In this document: positions 28,134-37,419 of the stretch, piece by piece
Position numbering within the stretch: position 1 is the first letter of the stretch
Layout of the letters: the number at the start of each line of letters is the position of its first letter
Translations under genes and position numbers: made by a program
The notes under the pieces: generated by a model
Database searches by the model: none
Told to the model about the DNA's origin: nothing
The model's input: the letters and a program-made list of their open reading frames with translations, nothing else
DNA from: Deferribacter autotrophicus
GTDB taxonomy: Bacteria; Chrysiogenota; Deferribacteres; Deferribacterales; Deferribacteraceae
DNA length: 64,000 nucleotides
Direction of reading: 5' to 3'
NCBI RefSeq assembly: GCF_008362905.1
Contig: NZ_VFJB01000004.1
Span: 62,001 to 126,000 of the forward strand

Positions 28134-29858
28134 CTAATTCAACCCAAAATCACTCAACAACTTATCTACTTCTTCCTGACTAACACTAAACTGTTCACCT
28201 TGCATCTGCTTTACTTTCATATACCCTAAAATTGCTCCAAATTTTGCACCAATCTCTTCAGTATAGCTTATAATTTTCCTTATTTTCTGCTCTGTAATAT
28301 CCTGGAACTCAAGCGAATTCAACATTTCAAATCCCATATTATCAAGTTCAGCCAATCTCTTTTCTATGTTTTCAATTTGGGATAGTGCTGAATTTTTATC
28401 AGCACTAGATATGTATTTCTCCAGACTACTTAGATCATCTTCAATAGACTTATATACTGATAACATTTTTTCAACATTGTTCATTAGGTTAAATGCAGCA
28501 TTTTCAGCCCTTTCGGTTACATCATCAAGGGAATCTTTTACTGAAGGGATCCGTCTAGATGAATCATCTACAGTGGGCTCTACTTCGTCCACTTTTCTTT
28601 TAGTTTCTACAAGTAATTTCAATAATTCACCTATTTCACCTTTTATATCAATATCAAGCTCTGCTGTCTCACCATTTATAATTTTTTCGGCTATACTTTT
28701 TAATTCTTCTAACGAATCTCTTTCAATTATTATTGAATCAGAATTTTTAGAATCCAAATCTTTATCTGCAAAACTTTCAACTTCATCTACTACATTACTT
28801 TCACAACTATCTTCATCATTTAAATTTTTTTTTTCTTTTTTTCTTTTTATTAATTCTTCTGTTTCTTTTTCTCGTTTGGCTAACTCTTGAGCAATCAAAG
28901 CATCGAGATCATCTTGTGATACATATTCTTCTTCATTACCCAACACTTCTTCACTTTGTTTTAATGCATCCTCCAAAACTTCTTGAGTATCTGGTAATCT
29001 CGCTTTTTTCTTTTTAATCAACTCTTCAGTTTCTTTCTCACGCTTAGCCAATTCTTGTGCAATCAAAGCATCTATGTCATCAATATCTTCAACGCCAATT
29101 TCTTCAGTCTGAGATATTGTTACATCTTCTTCTATTTTTTCAGAGCTTTCCTCTACCCCAATCATATTTTCATTTACATAATCTAACTCAGCTTCTTTCA
29201 CTTCATCTTTTTCTATAGCTTCTTTCTCAGGTTGTTTTGATTCTTTTTCAATGCTAATATCAACTTTGCTATCATTTACAACAGTTTCTTCAACATCCCT
29301 ATCTGATTCAACAAATTGAGAAGCACCCACACTTTCAGGCTTAGTAAAAAACTTTTTCTTTAACTCACTATCATCATATTTCCCTTCTCCAAAAATAACT
29401 CTATCGATATCAAGCAGTATTATTAAACGTTCATTATATTTACAAATACCAAGAATATATTCTTGCCCCACTGACCCCACCAAAGGGGGTGTAGGCTCTA
29501 CAATACTTTTAGTAATTCTCATCACTTCAGTAACTTCATCTACAACAAACCCAATACTTTCCTTCTCAAAATTAACAACAATTATCCTTGTGTTTTTATC
29601 AAAATCGCTTTTATCAAGATTAAATCTCAATCTTAAATCCACTACAGGAATAACTTTACCTCTTAAATTCATTACCCCAAGAACAAAATGATCCACTCTT
29701 GGAACAGAAGTAATTTCAACCATTCTGATAATCTCTTGAACTTTCAATATATCTATAGCGTATTCCTCATCCCCCAGTTTAAAACCAACAAGTTGTATAA
29801 TATCTTCTTCTTTTACAATTTCTTCAAAATCATTTTGGCTTACCTGTTCCGGACACAT
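28134..29858 (-). CDS. CheW-CheZ fusion with internal CheY-binding-like repeats
   Basis: A 574-residue chemotaxis protein. Residues 18-160 are a CheW domain (IQLVGFKLGDEEYAIDILKVQEII, VMNLRGKVIPVVDLR), which couples receptors to CheA. Residues 165-385 are an acidic linker holding two near-identical units, each with DALIAQELAKREKETEEL (263-280 and 319-336). Residues 385-550 are CheZ-like: LEFQDITEQKIRKII keeps the catalytic Asp520 and Gln524 needed to dephosphorylate CheY-P. The end, SQEEVDKLLSDFG (560-572), resembles the CheY-docking tail of CheZ and the N terminus of FliM. I start at MCPEQ, with GAGGTG 4 bases upstream. Confidence 0.85.
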   Translation of the reverse strand: MCPEQVSQNDFEEIVKEEDIIQLVGFKLGDEEYAIDILKVQEIIRMVEITSVPRVDHFVLGVMNLRGKVIPVVDLRLRFNLDKSDFDKNTRIIVVNFEKESIGFVVDEVTEVMRITKSIVEPTPPLVGSVGQEYILGICKYNERLIILLDIDRVIFGEGKYDDSELKKKFFTKPESVGASQFVESDRDVEETVVNDSKVDISIEKESKQPEKEAIEKDEVKEAELDYVNENMIGVEESSEKIEEDVTISQTEEIGVEDIDDIDALIAQELAKREKETEELIKKKKARLPDTQEVLEDALKQSEEVLGNEEEYVSQDDLDALIAQELAKREKETEELIKRKKEKKNLNDEDSCESNVVDEVESFADKDLDSKNSDSIIIERDSLEELKSIAEKIINGETAELDIDIKGEIGELLKLLVETKRKVDEVEPTVDDSSRRIPSVKDSLDDVTERAENAAFNLMNNVEKMLSVYKSIEDDLSSLEKYISSADKNSALSQIENIEKRLAELDNMGFEMLNSLEFQDITEQKIRKIISYTEEIGAKFGAILGYMKVKQMQGEQFSVSQEEVDKLLSDFGLN

Positions 29859-29866
29859 TTTACACC

Positions 29867-30751
29867 TCACAACTTATTCAATACATTCTTTGCAATATCA
29901 TCAATACATTCGGTTATAAAATTTTCATTAGTGCTGGTATAAAAAAGTTCCAGCCTTTTTAAACTTTCCGGTATACTTATATCGTATGGTATAAAACCAA
30001 GCTTTTCAACTTTAATCCCAAGATATTTATTAGCTACATTTTCAAAACCATAAAAAACATTCAATTCTTTTTTAAACTTCAACATATTCAAGACTAATCC
30101 CACTTTGTAGTTATTTATTATATCGACTACTTCAGGAATAGATTTAGAATCATACATTTTTAAATCATCGATTATATCAGTAACTTTCTTATAATTCATA
30201 CTTCTACTTCTTAAGCGTTTTAATACTTTTTCAAGCAAAGGATTATTTTTTAAACTTCTTTCAATAAGCCTATATAAAGCAATCTTTATAAATCCATAAG
30301 AATTCTCAATTGATGTAGGTTCGCTGTTCATAATAACAACTTTTTTTTCAGAATAGTTGAAAAAATCCAACATATTATAGCTTGTACCAGCTCCTAAATC
30401 CAATATAACATAATCAAAATTCGTTCTTTTCAAGTTATTAACAAGCTTTAGTTTTTCATAATTTGATATATGTGCCATTCCAAGGATATCACTGGCACCA
30501 CCAATAAATTTTACCCCAGCAGGAGTATCTATAATTATTTCTTCTAATTTATATTTTTCTTTTAAAAAATTGTATATTCCCACCCCTGCAGTTTTTAATC
30601 CTACAAAATTATGTAGATTTGCACCTCCTAAATCTCCATCGACCAGTAAAACATTATTCCCTTTGTTTTTCAAAGAAATAGCAAGGTTAGCAGAAAAAAA
30701 GCTTTTACCAACACCACCTTTTCCACTAGCAACAGATATAATTTGTGCCAT
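29867..30751 (-). CDS. MinD/ParA-family ATPase, FlhG-like
   Basis: A 294-residue deviant-Walker ATPase: SGKGGVGKS at residues 9-17, switch VDGDLGGANLH and DYVILDLGAGTSYNMLDFF. Members of this branch (FlhG/YlxH) set flagellar number or position polar chemoreceptors. It lies 8 bases upstream of the CheW-CheZ gene, which suggests a role in placing the chemotaxis or flagellar apparatus. No flhF is next to it, so the precise role is open. Confidence 0.82.
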   Translation of the reverse strand: MAQIISVASGKGGVGKSFFSANLAISLKNKGNNVLLVDGDLGGANLHNFVGLKTAGVGIYNFLKEKYKLEEIIIDTPAGVKFIGGASDILGMAHISNYEKLKLVNNLKRTNFDYVILDLGAGTSYNMLDFFNYSEKKVVIMNSEPTSIENSYGFIKIALYRLIERSLKNNPLLEKVLKRLRSRSMNYKKVTDIIDDLKMYDSKSIPEVVDIINNYKVGLVLNMLKFKKELNVFYGFENVANKYLGIKVEKLGFIPYDISIPESLKRLELFYTSTNENFITECIDDIAKNVLNKL

Positions 30752-30752
30752 T

Positions 30753-31178
30753 CTATCTTCTATATTTTTTTACTATATAAAACACACATATATACACTAT
30801 AAAAGCAGCTACTATGCCGACAACATGAGTACCCACGAAAAAAGGTATAAATATTTCTTTCACGTTATTAAACATATCATGAAAAGTTAAATGCTTCCAA
30901 TCTATTGATATATTAACTTTTATATCGGTTAAAATTAATCCCACTTTATAACAAAAAGCATAAATAAATAAAATCGTGATTGGATTAGTAATATAAACAC
31001 CTAGAATAACTGGATAAATAGGCAAATTAAAAACATAAGAAACCACTATACCTAAAACTGTATGAAGGCCAAAGTAAGGTGAAATACCTATAAATGTACC
31101 AATAGCAGCAGACAACGCAACAACATTCGCAGACCTATCTATTTCTAACAGTTTTTTTAACTTATCCCGAAGTTTAAT
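30753..31178 (-). CDS. DUF2062 membrane protein, probable AUU start
   Basis: An integral membrane protein with the DUF2062 core SAAIGTFIGISPYFGLHTVLGIV and a C-terminal helix pair. The family normally has a basic N-terminal stretch before that core. In this frame the stretch (KLRDKLKKLLEIDRSANVVAL) is present upstream, yet the frame has no ATG or GTG there. An AUU at 31176-31178 has GAGGG 4 bases upstream, giving 141 residues. A TTG at 31113-31115 would give 120 residues without a ribosome site. Function unknown; it abuts the MinD-like gene by one base. Confidence 0.7.
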   Translation of the reverse strand: MKLRDKLKKLLEIDRSANVVALSAAIGTFIGISPYFGLHTVLGIVVSYVFNLPIYPVILGVYITNPITILFIYAFCYKVGLILTDIKVNISIDWKHLTFHDMFNNVKEIFIPFFVGTHVVGIVAAFIVYICVFYIVKKYRR

Positions 31179-31208
31179 ATTACCCTCTTAAACAATCATT
31201 TACAAAAA

Positions 31209-33542
31209 TTAGTCTTCAACAGCAATTTTCAAAATATCATCAAACTTTTCCACAAATACCATTTTTAATGATTTTCTTATATCCTTCGGCAATTCTACCA
31301 AATCTTTTTCATTCTTTTTAGGTAATAATACTGTTTTAATATTGTGTCTTTTTGCTGCCAAAAGTTTTTCTTTTATCCCACCTATCGGCAACACCTTACC
31401 TGTAATGGTAATTTCACCTGTCAATGCTACATCTTTTTTTACTTTTACTTCTTTAAACACAGAATAAATAGCCGTTGCAATTGTTATACCTGCAGAAGGG
31501 CCATCTTTCGGTATTGCACCGGCAGGTACATGTATATGTATATCATATTGGTCAAATATTGTCTCATCTATTCCATACTTTGAGGCAATAGACCTAACAT
31601 GAGTTAGCGCCGCTCTTGCCGACTCTTTCATCACATCACCTAACTGACCTGTAAGTATGAGGTTACCTTTACCTTTATACTTAGTGCATTCAACAAACAG
31701 TATTTCTCCACCAAATGGAGTCCAGGCAAGACCTGTTACAATACCTACTTCATTTTCTTTCAACTCATCTTCAGCTAAGTATTTAACGGGACCAAGATAT
31801 TTTTGAAGAACTGCTTCTGTTATTAAAAATTTATCCTTTTTCCCTTCAGCATACTGTTTTGCTGCTTTTCTACAAATTTTTCCTATTAATCTCTCAAGGT
31901 TTCTCAGGCCAGATTCTCTTGTATATCCAGAAATTATCTTATCTACAGCTGCTTTAGTAAATTTAATCTGTTTAGGTTTTAATCCATTTTCAACAATTTG
32001 ACGAGGAATCAAATACTTCTCAGCAATCTTTACCTTTTCTTCTTCAGTATAACCAGGCAAATATATTATCTCCATTCTATCTTTCAACGCTGGAGGAATA
32101 GGATCCAAATAATTAGCAGTGGTAATAAATAGTACTTTAGACAAATCAAATGGCACACCAATATAATGATCCACAAAAGCATGATTCTGCTCAGGATCTA
32201 AAACTTCAAGTAATGCAGAAGAAGGATCACCTCTGAAATCCATCCCTATTTTATCTATTTCATCAAGCATAAAAACAGGGTTATTAGTGCCGCAATTCTT
32301 TATCCCCTGAATAATTTTACCAGGCATTGCCCCAATGTAGGTCCTTCTATGCCCTCTAATCTCTGCCTCATCCCTCATTCCACCAAGGGAAATCCTATGA
32401 AACTTCCTCCCCATCGCTCTTGCTATGGATTTACCAAGGGAGGTTTTACCTACTCCTGGAGGTCCTATAAAACAAAGTATTGGACTTTTCATATTAGGAT
32501 TGAGCTTGCGAACAGCTAAAAACTCCAAGATCCTCTCTTTAACCTCTTTCAATCCGTAATGATCTTCATCAAGTATTTGCTTTGCACGTTTTAAATCTAA
32601 TTTATCTTTACTGCTTTTACTCCAAGGCAACTCCACAAGCCACTCAAGATAAGTCCTCACAACGGTTGCTTCAGCTGAGTCAGGATGCATTTTTGACAAT
32701 CTATCAAGCTGTTTTTCAGCCTCTTCCTTAACCTTTTTGGGCATCTTTGCTTTTTTGATACTCTTCTCAAACTCTTCTATCTCCTTTTGAAAATCATCTT
32801 CTTCACCAAGCTCTCTTCTTATAGCTTTCAATTGTTCTTTTAAGAAATATTCACGTTGACTCTTATCAATTTCCCCTCTTGCATCATTTAGAATTTTTTG
32901 TTGAACCTCAAGTATTGCAATCTCTCTATTCAGAGAATCAGAAACTTTTTTTAATCGTTCAACTGGATTTTGTATTTCTAAAACTTCTTGTGCTTCATTT
33001 ATTTTCAATCCAATATTAGCTACAATTATATCCGCAAGCTTTCCCGGATCATCTATACTATCAATAATAGCAAGCAAATCTGGAAGCATCGGTTTACCAA
33101 GGCTAACAGCCCTACCAATTTGATCCTTAACATAACGAGTTAATGCTTCCACATTTAAATCTTTTTCTACTTCTATCTCACTAATTGGCCTAACTTTTAC
33201 CTTGTAATAAGGCTCCTTTGAAACATACTCTTCAATACTTCCTCTTTTTAACCCCTGAACAAGAATTTTTACTCTGCCATCAGGAAGTTTTAACATTCTC
33301 AGTATCATTGCAACACAACCAACTCTGTATATGTCATCCTCTTTTGGGGATTCAATCATTGCATCTTTTTGAGCTGCTAAAAATATTAACCTATCTTTGT
33401 TCAGAGCATCATCTATGGCAGCAATACTTGATTCTCTACCCACAAAAAGTGGTAAGACCATATAAGGGAAAATAACAATATCTCTTAAAGGCAATAAAGG
33501 TAACTCTTCAGGTATATTTATTTCATGTTCTAAATTTTCCAT
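31209..33542 (-). CDS. lon: ATP-dependent protease Lon
   Basis: Cytoplasmic hexameric AAA+ protease that removes misfolded and regulatory proteins. The 777-residue protein has the N-terminal substrate domain ([24 protein letters not shown]), AAA+ module with [13 protein letters not shown] and [10 protein letters not shown], and C-terminal Ser-Lys dyad protease ([10 protein letters not shown] and [10 protein letters not shown]). Two adjacent ATGs are possible; GGAGG favours the second. The start overlaps the hsp20 stop, so the chaperone and protease are co-translated. Confidence 0.97.
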   Translation of the reverse strand: MENLEHEINIPEELPLLPLRDIVIFPYMVLPLFVGRESSIAAIDDALNKDRLIFLAAQKDAMIESPKEDDIYRVGCVAMILRMLKLPDGRVKILVQGLKRGSIEEYVSKEPYYKVKVRPISEIEVEKDLNVEALTRYVKDQIGRAVSLGKPMLPDLLAIIDSIDDPGKLADIIVANIGLKINEAQEVLEIQNPVERLKKVSDSLNREIAILEVQQKILNDARGEIDKSQREYFLKEQLKAIRRELGEEDDFQKEIEEFEKSIKKAKMPKKVKEEAEKQLDRLSKMHPDSAEATVVRTYLEWLVELPWSKSSKDKLDLKRAKQILDEDHYGLKEVKERILEFLAVRKLNPNMKSPILCFIGPPGVGKTSLGKSIARAMGRKFHRISLGGMRDEAEIRGHRRTYIGAMPGKIIQGIKNCGTNNPVFMLDEIDKIGMDFRGDPSSALLEVLDPEQNHAFVDHYIGVPFDLSKVLFITTANYLDPIPPALKDRMEIIYLPGYTEEEKVKIAEKYLIPRQIVENGLKPKQIKFTKAAVDKIISGYTRESGLRNLERLIGKICRKAAKQYAEGKKDKFLITEAVLQKYLGPVKYLAEDELKENEVGIVTGLAWTPFGGEILFVECTKYKGKGNLILTGQLGDVMKESARAALTHVRSIASKYGIDETIFDQYDIHIHVPAGAIPKDGPSAGITIATAIYSVFKEVKVKKDVALTGEITITGKVLPIGGIKEKLLAAKRHNIKTVLLPKKNEKDLVELPKDIRKSLKMVFVEKFDDILKIAVED

Positions 33543-33958
33543 CATTCCTCCCTCTTTTTTCTATTAATAATAATCTCTAAAACACCATCTTTTAACGCTG
33601 CCTTAACATTATCTTCATCAATATCCTCAGGCAAAGATATTGCTCGTCTAAAAGGGAAAAAATCTCTTTCCATACGGAAATATGTAACTTTTTGATCATA
33701 TTTGATATCTGATTTATATCCCTCTAATATCAAATTATTTTCATAAAGATACACTTTAAAATCTTCAAGTTTGACACCCGGCAAATCCACCAAAACTTTA
33801 ATTTCATCACTATACACAAAAACATCCATAAGAGGGTAGTTACTCTCAAATACAGATTTTTTGCTCAATATCCTATCCAATAATTCAAACATGTCATTCA
33901 GTTCTCTACTTAAAATACCATGAATTAATCTAAACCTTGTTACAGGATCATTGCCCAT
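33542..33958 (-). CDS. Small heat shock protein Hsp20
   Basis: A 138-residue alpha-crystallin-type chaperone that holds unfolded proteins. The domain spans about 40-135: [35 protein letters not shown], then [31 protein letters not shown] with the A-x-x-x-n-GVLEI signature. Its stop overlaps the start of lon. No CIRCE or other heat-shock operator is visible in the 10 bases before it; transcription probably comes from galU or further upstream. Confidence 0.93.
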   Translation of the reverse strand: MGNDPVTRFRLIHGILSRELNDMFELLDRILSKKSVFESNYPLMDVFVYSDEIKVLVDLPGVKLEDFKVYLYENNLILEGYKSDIKYDQKVTYFRMERDFFPFRRAISLPEDIDEDNVKAALKDGVLEIIINRKKREE

Positions 33959-33968
33959 TTAAATATCC

Positions 33969-34835
33969 TCATATAAATTTATTTTTTATCAACTCTACTA
34001 CATAATCTCTCAAATCATCTCTTTCCAATGCAAAATTAAGCGTTGCTTCAATATAGCCTTTTACATTACCACAGTCAAACCTTTCCCCTTTAAATTTATA
34101 GCCATAAACCAGTCCCTTTTCAGCTTCTTTTTTTATGGCATCAGTCAACTGTATCTCACCTAAGGCCCCGCTTTCAATGTTACCAATATTTTCCATCACA
34201 GCACTCGTTAAAACGTATCTACCAATAATTGCAAAATTTGAAGGAGGATTCTCTCTAGGCTTTTCCACCATATCATTAAGCTTGAAGAGTCTATCATTTA
34301 TTTCTTCTTCAATAGATACAATACCGTATTTCGATGTATTTTCTGGTGCTACTTCCTGCAAAGCTATTACACTCCCCCCCATTTCATTATACTGTTCAAT
34401 AAGTTGTCCAATTACTGGCTCTTTACTCAAAATCACATCATCTGGCAAAATTACTGCAAAAGGCTCATCCCCCACTATACTCTTAGCACAGTAAACTGCA
34501 TCACCAAGTCCTCTCTGCTCCTTCTGTCTCACTGATATAAACTCGCAGCAATTTGCAAGATACATTATTTTTTTCAACTCCTCCTCTTTACCACTCCTAC
34601 TCAAAGTTTCTTCAAGATCAAAAAATCTATCAAAATGATCCTCTATAGGTTTTTTATGCCTTGATGTTACAAATATAATGGTTTCAATACCAGAATTAAT
34701 AGCCTCCTCCACTGCATACTGAATAAGAGGTTTGTCAACAAGTGTGATCATCTCCTTAGGAATAGCCTTAGAAGCTGGCAACATCCTCGTCCCAAATCCT
34801 GCAACAGGCAATACTGCTTTTCTTATTTTTTTCAT
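33969..34835 (-). CDS. galU: UTP-glucose-1-phosphate uridylyltransferase
   Basis: Makes UDP-glucose for cell-surface sugars. The 288-residue protein has the nucleotidyltransferase start KAVLPVAGFGTRMLPASKAIPKEM, the VDKPLIQYAVEEAI segment, ILPDDVI for metal binding and VEKPRENPPSNFAIIGRYV. It sits 10 bases before hsp20 and follows the MEMO-family gene. Confidence 0.96.
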   Translation of the reverse strand: MKKIRKAVLPVAGFGTRMLPASKAIPKEMITLVDKPLIQYAVEEAINSGIETIIFVTSRHKKPIEDHFDRFFDLEETLSRSGKEEELKKIMYLANCCEFISVRQKEQRGLGDAVYCAKSIVGDEPFAVILPDDVILSKEPVIGQLIEQYNEMGGSVIALQEVAPENTSKYGIVSIEEEINDRLFKLNDMVEKPRENPPSNFAIIGRYVLTSAVMENIGNIESGALGEIQLTDAIKKEAEKGLVYGYKFKGERFDCGNVKGYIEATLNFALERDDLRDYVVELIKNKFI

Positions 34836-34845
34836 TTATTCCCCC

Positions 34846-35637
34846 TTAATAAATTATTATACCTGCATAACCCACTACCTGAGAGAAATCACTATTTACC
34901 ACTCCACTATGGGTATGCTCTACAAGTAACGAATTATTAGCACCAAATCGTTTTGCAATTTCTATCCCTACAATTGCAGGATAAATGCCACACATACTTA
35001 TATCTTTTTCAAATACAGTATCGTACAACTCTTTGCTATCCATATTCAAAATCTGTTTAATTGCTAACATATCTTTTTTCTCAGTGATCTCAGCATTTTC
35101 ATAATGATTAAAATCTGAACTCACTATAATTGTTATATTTTCATCCTTAATATTCTCGTAAATTTCTTGAGCTAAATTTATACATTCCTCATACCGTATT
35201 GGCATCATAGTAATAGCAGAAAAACTGAAATCTTTTTTAAAATATTTTAACATCGGTAAAATTACTTCTAAGGAATGCTCTCTAACGTGGGCTATGATAT
35301 CTTCTTTAATGTACGAAATATTCAATAACCTACTATTTAAATCCCTACTAATCTTCACATCACCAAAAGGAGTTTCCCACTCCCCTTCAGGATAAAGGGC
35401 TACTCTTTCACCAAATCCTGTATGATTTGGACCTAATAATAATATTTTATCTTTTAAATTTAGCCTTGAAATAGTTTTAACAGCGGTAACTCCTGAATAG
35501 GTATAACCAGCATGTGGCACTATAGCCATAATTCCATCAATTTTTTCACCATCATAAGCGTGTTTGCTGAAAAAACTTGTTAATTCATTCAAATTATCAG
35601 GATAAAAATACCCCTTTACCGCTGCTTTTCTGTACAT
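34846..35637 (-). CDS. MEMO1-family protein (AmmeMemoRadiSam system protein B)
   Basis: A 263-residue dioxygenase-fold protein: VPHAGYTYSG, LLGPNHTGFG, the EHSLEVILPMLKYF helix and SSDFNHYENA are the conserved family blocks, including the histidines that could bind a metal. The usual genomic partners (AmmeA and a specific radical SAM protein) are not adjacent, although a radical SAM enzyme (mqnE) is two genes upstream. The 5' end overlaps the unknown gene by 22 bases. Biochemical role not established. Confidence 0.88.
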   Translation of the reverse strand: MYRKAAVKGYFYPDNLNELTSFFSKHAYDGEKIDGIMAIVPHAGYTYSGVTAVKTISRLNLKDKILLLGPNHTGFGERVALYPEGEWETPFGDVKISRDLNSRLLNISYIKEDIIAHVREHSLEVILPMLKYFKKDFSFSAITMMPIRYEECINLAQEIYENIKDENITIIVSSDFNHYENAEITEKKDMLAIKQILNMDSKELYDTVFEKDISMCGIYPAIVGIEIAKRFGANNSLLVEHTHSGVVNSDFSQVVGYAGIIIY

Positions 35638-36431
35638 ATAAACCTCGCTAATTTTTCATACCAGTCATCCCATATCTTTATGGAAAAATTAAAAACGCTA
35701 TAGTCATTAATATAAAAAAACTCTTTTCCATTTAACGATTTTTTCTCAATCCAAGGATTCTCTTTTTTAGTAATTTGTCCAATCTTTTTTACTTCAAGAT
35801 TATAATTATCCAGGTATTTATAAATTTTATTCAGCTCTAAATTAGAATTTTCAGTTTTAACAATAATATAATTTTCATACCTAAAAATTTCAATTCCATT
35901 TTTCTTCAATATATAGAAAGTTGATTTTTGAATAGTATCAATAAACTCCTGTTCACCCTCAATTTTAAAAATATTATAATCATTTCCTAAAAAACCAAGT
36001 TTTAATATTTCCTGCTTAGGAAGATAAGAAAATACTATTTTATAATTCTCCCCATCATTTAAAATATCAGAAAATCTTTCTGTCTTTGATTTCTCCAGAG
36101 GTTGGGATTCTTTGAAAGACTTTATTCTTTCCATTAATGAAACAGTATTAAAACCGATTCTCTTTTTATATCGTAAAAATTTTAGTTTATTAAATAAACT
36201 TTTTTTAAATAAATAATAAATATCTTCTTTGCTTGTATTGATATTTGATAATGAACTAAATCTAGTTATCTTATCGTCTATCAAATATGCAGAATCAAAA
36301 AAACAAGGAAAATATAAATCAGTAGATGCATAAATAACTTTATACCCCATCCTCTTAATAATTCTTGATAATTTAATCATATTTGGAGATGGGTTGACAA
36401 AAATAATTTCATTAATAACTTCTGATCTCAT
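35616..36431 (-). CDS. Unknown protein between mqnE and the MEMO gene
   Basis: A 271-residue soluble, Lys/Ile/Tyr-rich protein that I do not recognise. The N terminus (EIIFVNPSPNMIKLSRIIKRMGYKVIYASTDLYFPCFFDSAYLID) alternates strand and helix like a Rossmann or receiver-type start. The middle is charged and the C terminus ends in a Trp/Tyr-rich helix (KIWDDWYEKLARFICTEK). It overlaps mqnE by 20 bases and the MEMO gene by 22, so expression is tightly coupled to both. No signal peptide or transmembrane helix. Confidence 0.75.
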   Translation of the reverse strand: MRSEVINEIIFVNPSPNMIKLSRIIKRMGYKVIYASTDLYFPCFFDSAYLIDDKITRFSSLSNINTSKEDIYYLFKKSLFNKLKFLRYKKRIGFNTVSLMERIKSFKESQPLEKSKTERFSDILNDGENYKIVFSYLPKQEILKLGFLGNDYNIFKIEGEQEFIDTIQKSTFYILKKNGIEIFRYENYIIVKTENSNLELNKIYKYLDNYNLEVKKIGQITKKENPWIEKKSLNGKEFFYINDYSVFNFSIKIWDDWYEKLARFICTEKQR

Positions 36432-37419
36432 TGTAAAAAGAGTCTCTTTCCACAGGAATTAAATTAGCTGATTTTATTAAATATACTAACTCTTCTAACG
36501 TTAATCCTTCCTTACTTTTAGCACCAGCAGAATGAGTAATGTTCTCCTTAACAATTGTTCCATCAAGGTCATCTGCACCAAATTTTAATGCCACTTGTGC
36601 AGTTTTTTCACCTAACATTACCCAATAAGCCTTTATATGAGGAATGTTATCCAAGACAATTCTAGACAAAGCTATAATTCTCAAGTCTTCGACACCTGTT
36701 GCTGGTTTCATATGGTTTAAAAAGGTATTTTCAGGATGAAAACTTAGCGGTATAAAAGCTACAAAACCTCCAGTTTTATCTTGTAAATCTCTCAATTTCT
36801 CTAAATGATCTAAAATGTCATCCATACTTTCCAGATGTCCATAAAGCATTGTAGCATTGCTTTTTATCCCTTCTTTATGAGCAATTTCCATAACCTCAAG
36901 CCATCTTTCTCCAGAAATCTTCTCAGGACAAATTTGCCTTCTAACTGCAGAAGCAAAAATCTCTGCTCCCCCACCTGGCATCATATCAAGGCCAGCTTTT
37001 TTCAATCTTTTTAAGACCTCATTTACAGGCAAATCACTTATCTTGCTAAAATAGTCAATCTCAACAGCACTAAAAGCTTTCACCGCTTTTTCAGGAAAAT
37101 TTTCCTTAATTGCTTTAACCATATCTAAATAGTATTCAAAAGAATGATGAGGGTGCAATCCTCCAACAATGTGTATCTCCTTTGCATCTTCTCCTTTATC
37201 ACCAATATATTTTACAATTTCACTCAAATCCATTGAATAACTATCATCATCCCCCTCATCTTTTGCAAAAGCACAAAATTTACACTTATTCAAACAGATA
37301 TTTGTATAATTTAAATGAATATTTTTAACAAAGAAAACCTTTTTACCCCATTTTTCTTCTTTTATCCTATTCGCTTCCTTTCCAAGCTCAATTAAATCAT
37401 TGCTTAACACATCTACCAT
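36412..37419 (-). CDS. mqnE: Aminofutalosine synthase (radical SAM, menaquinone pathway)
   Basis: Joins 3-[(1-carboxyvinyl)oxy]benzoate to SAM to give aminofutalosine, an early step of the futalosine route to menaquinone. The 335-residue protein has the radical SAM cluster C42-x3-C46-x2-C49 (NICLNKCKFCAF), HIVGGLHPHHSFEYY, MMPGGGAEIFASAVR and the ending VERDSFYNEI. The related MqnC is the main alternative, but PGGGAEIF and the C terminus favour MqnE. It overlaps both neighbours. Confidence 0.88.
   Translation of the reverse strand: MVDVLSNDLIELGKEANRIKEEKWGKKVFFVKNIHLNYTNICLNKCKFCAFAKDEGDDDSYSMDLSEIVKYIGDKGEDAKEIHIVGGLHPHHSFEYYLDMVKAIKENFPEKAVKAFSAVEIDYFSKISDLPVNEVLKRLKKAGLDMMPGGGAEIFASAVRRQICPEKISGERWLEVMEIAHKEGIKSNATMLYGHLESMDDILDHLEKLRDLQDKTGGFVAFIPLSFHPENTFLNHMKPATGVEDLRIIALSRIVLDNIPHIKAYWVMLGEKTAQVALKFGADDLDGTIVKENITHSAGAKSKEGLTLEELVYLIKSANLIPVERDSFYNEIRSY

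Noticed and set aside
28366-28890. 174-residue plus-strand Ser-rich ORF opposite the CheW-CheZ gene
   Set aside because: Produced by the Glu/Asp/Lys-rich linker read in reverse; no start signal or homology pattern.
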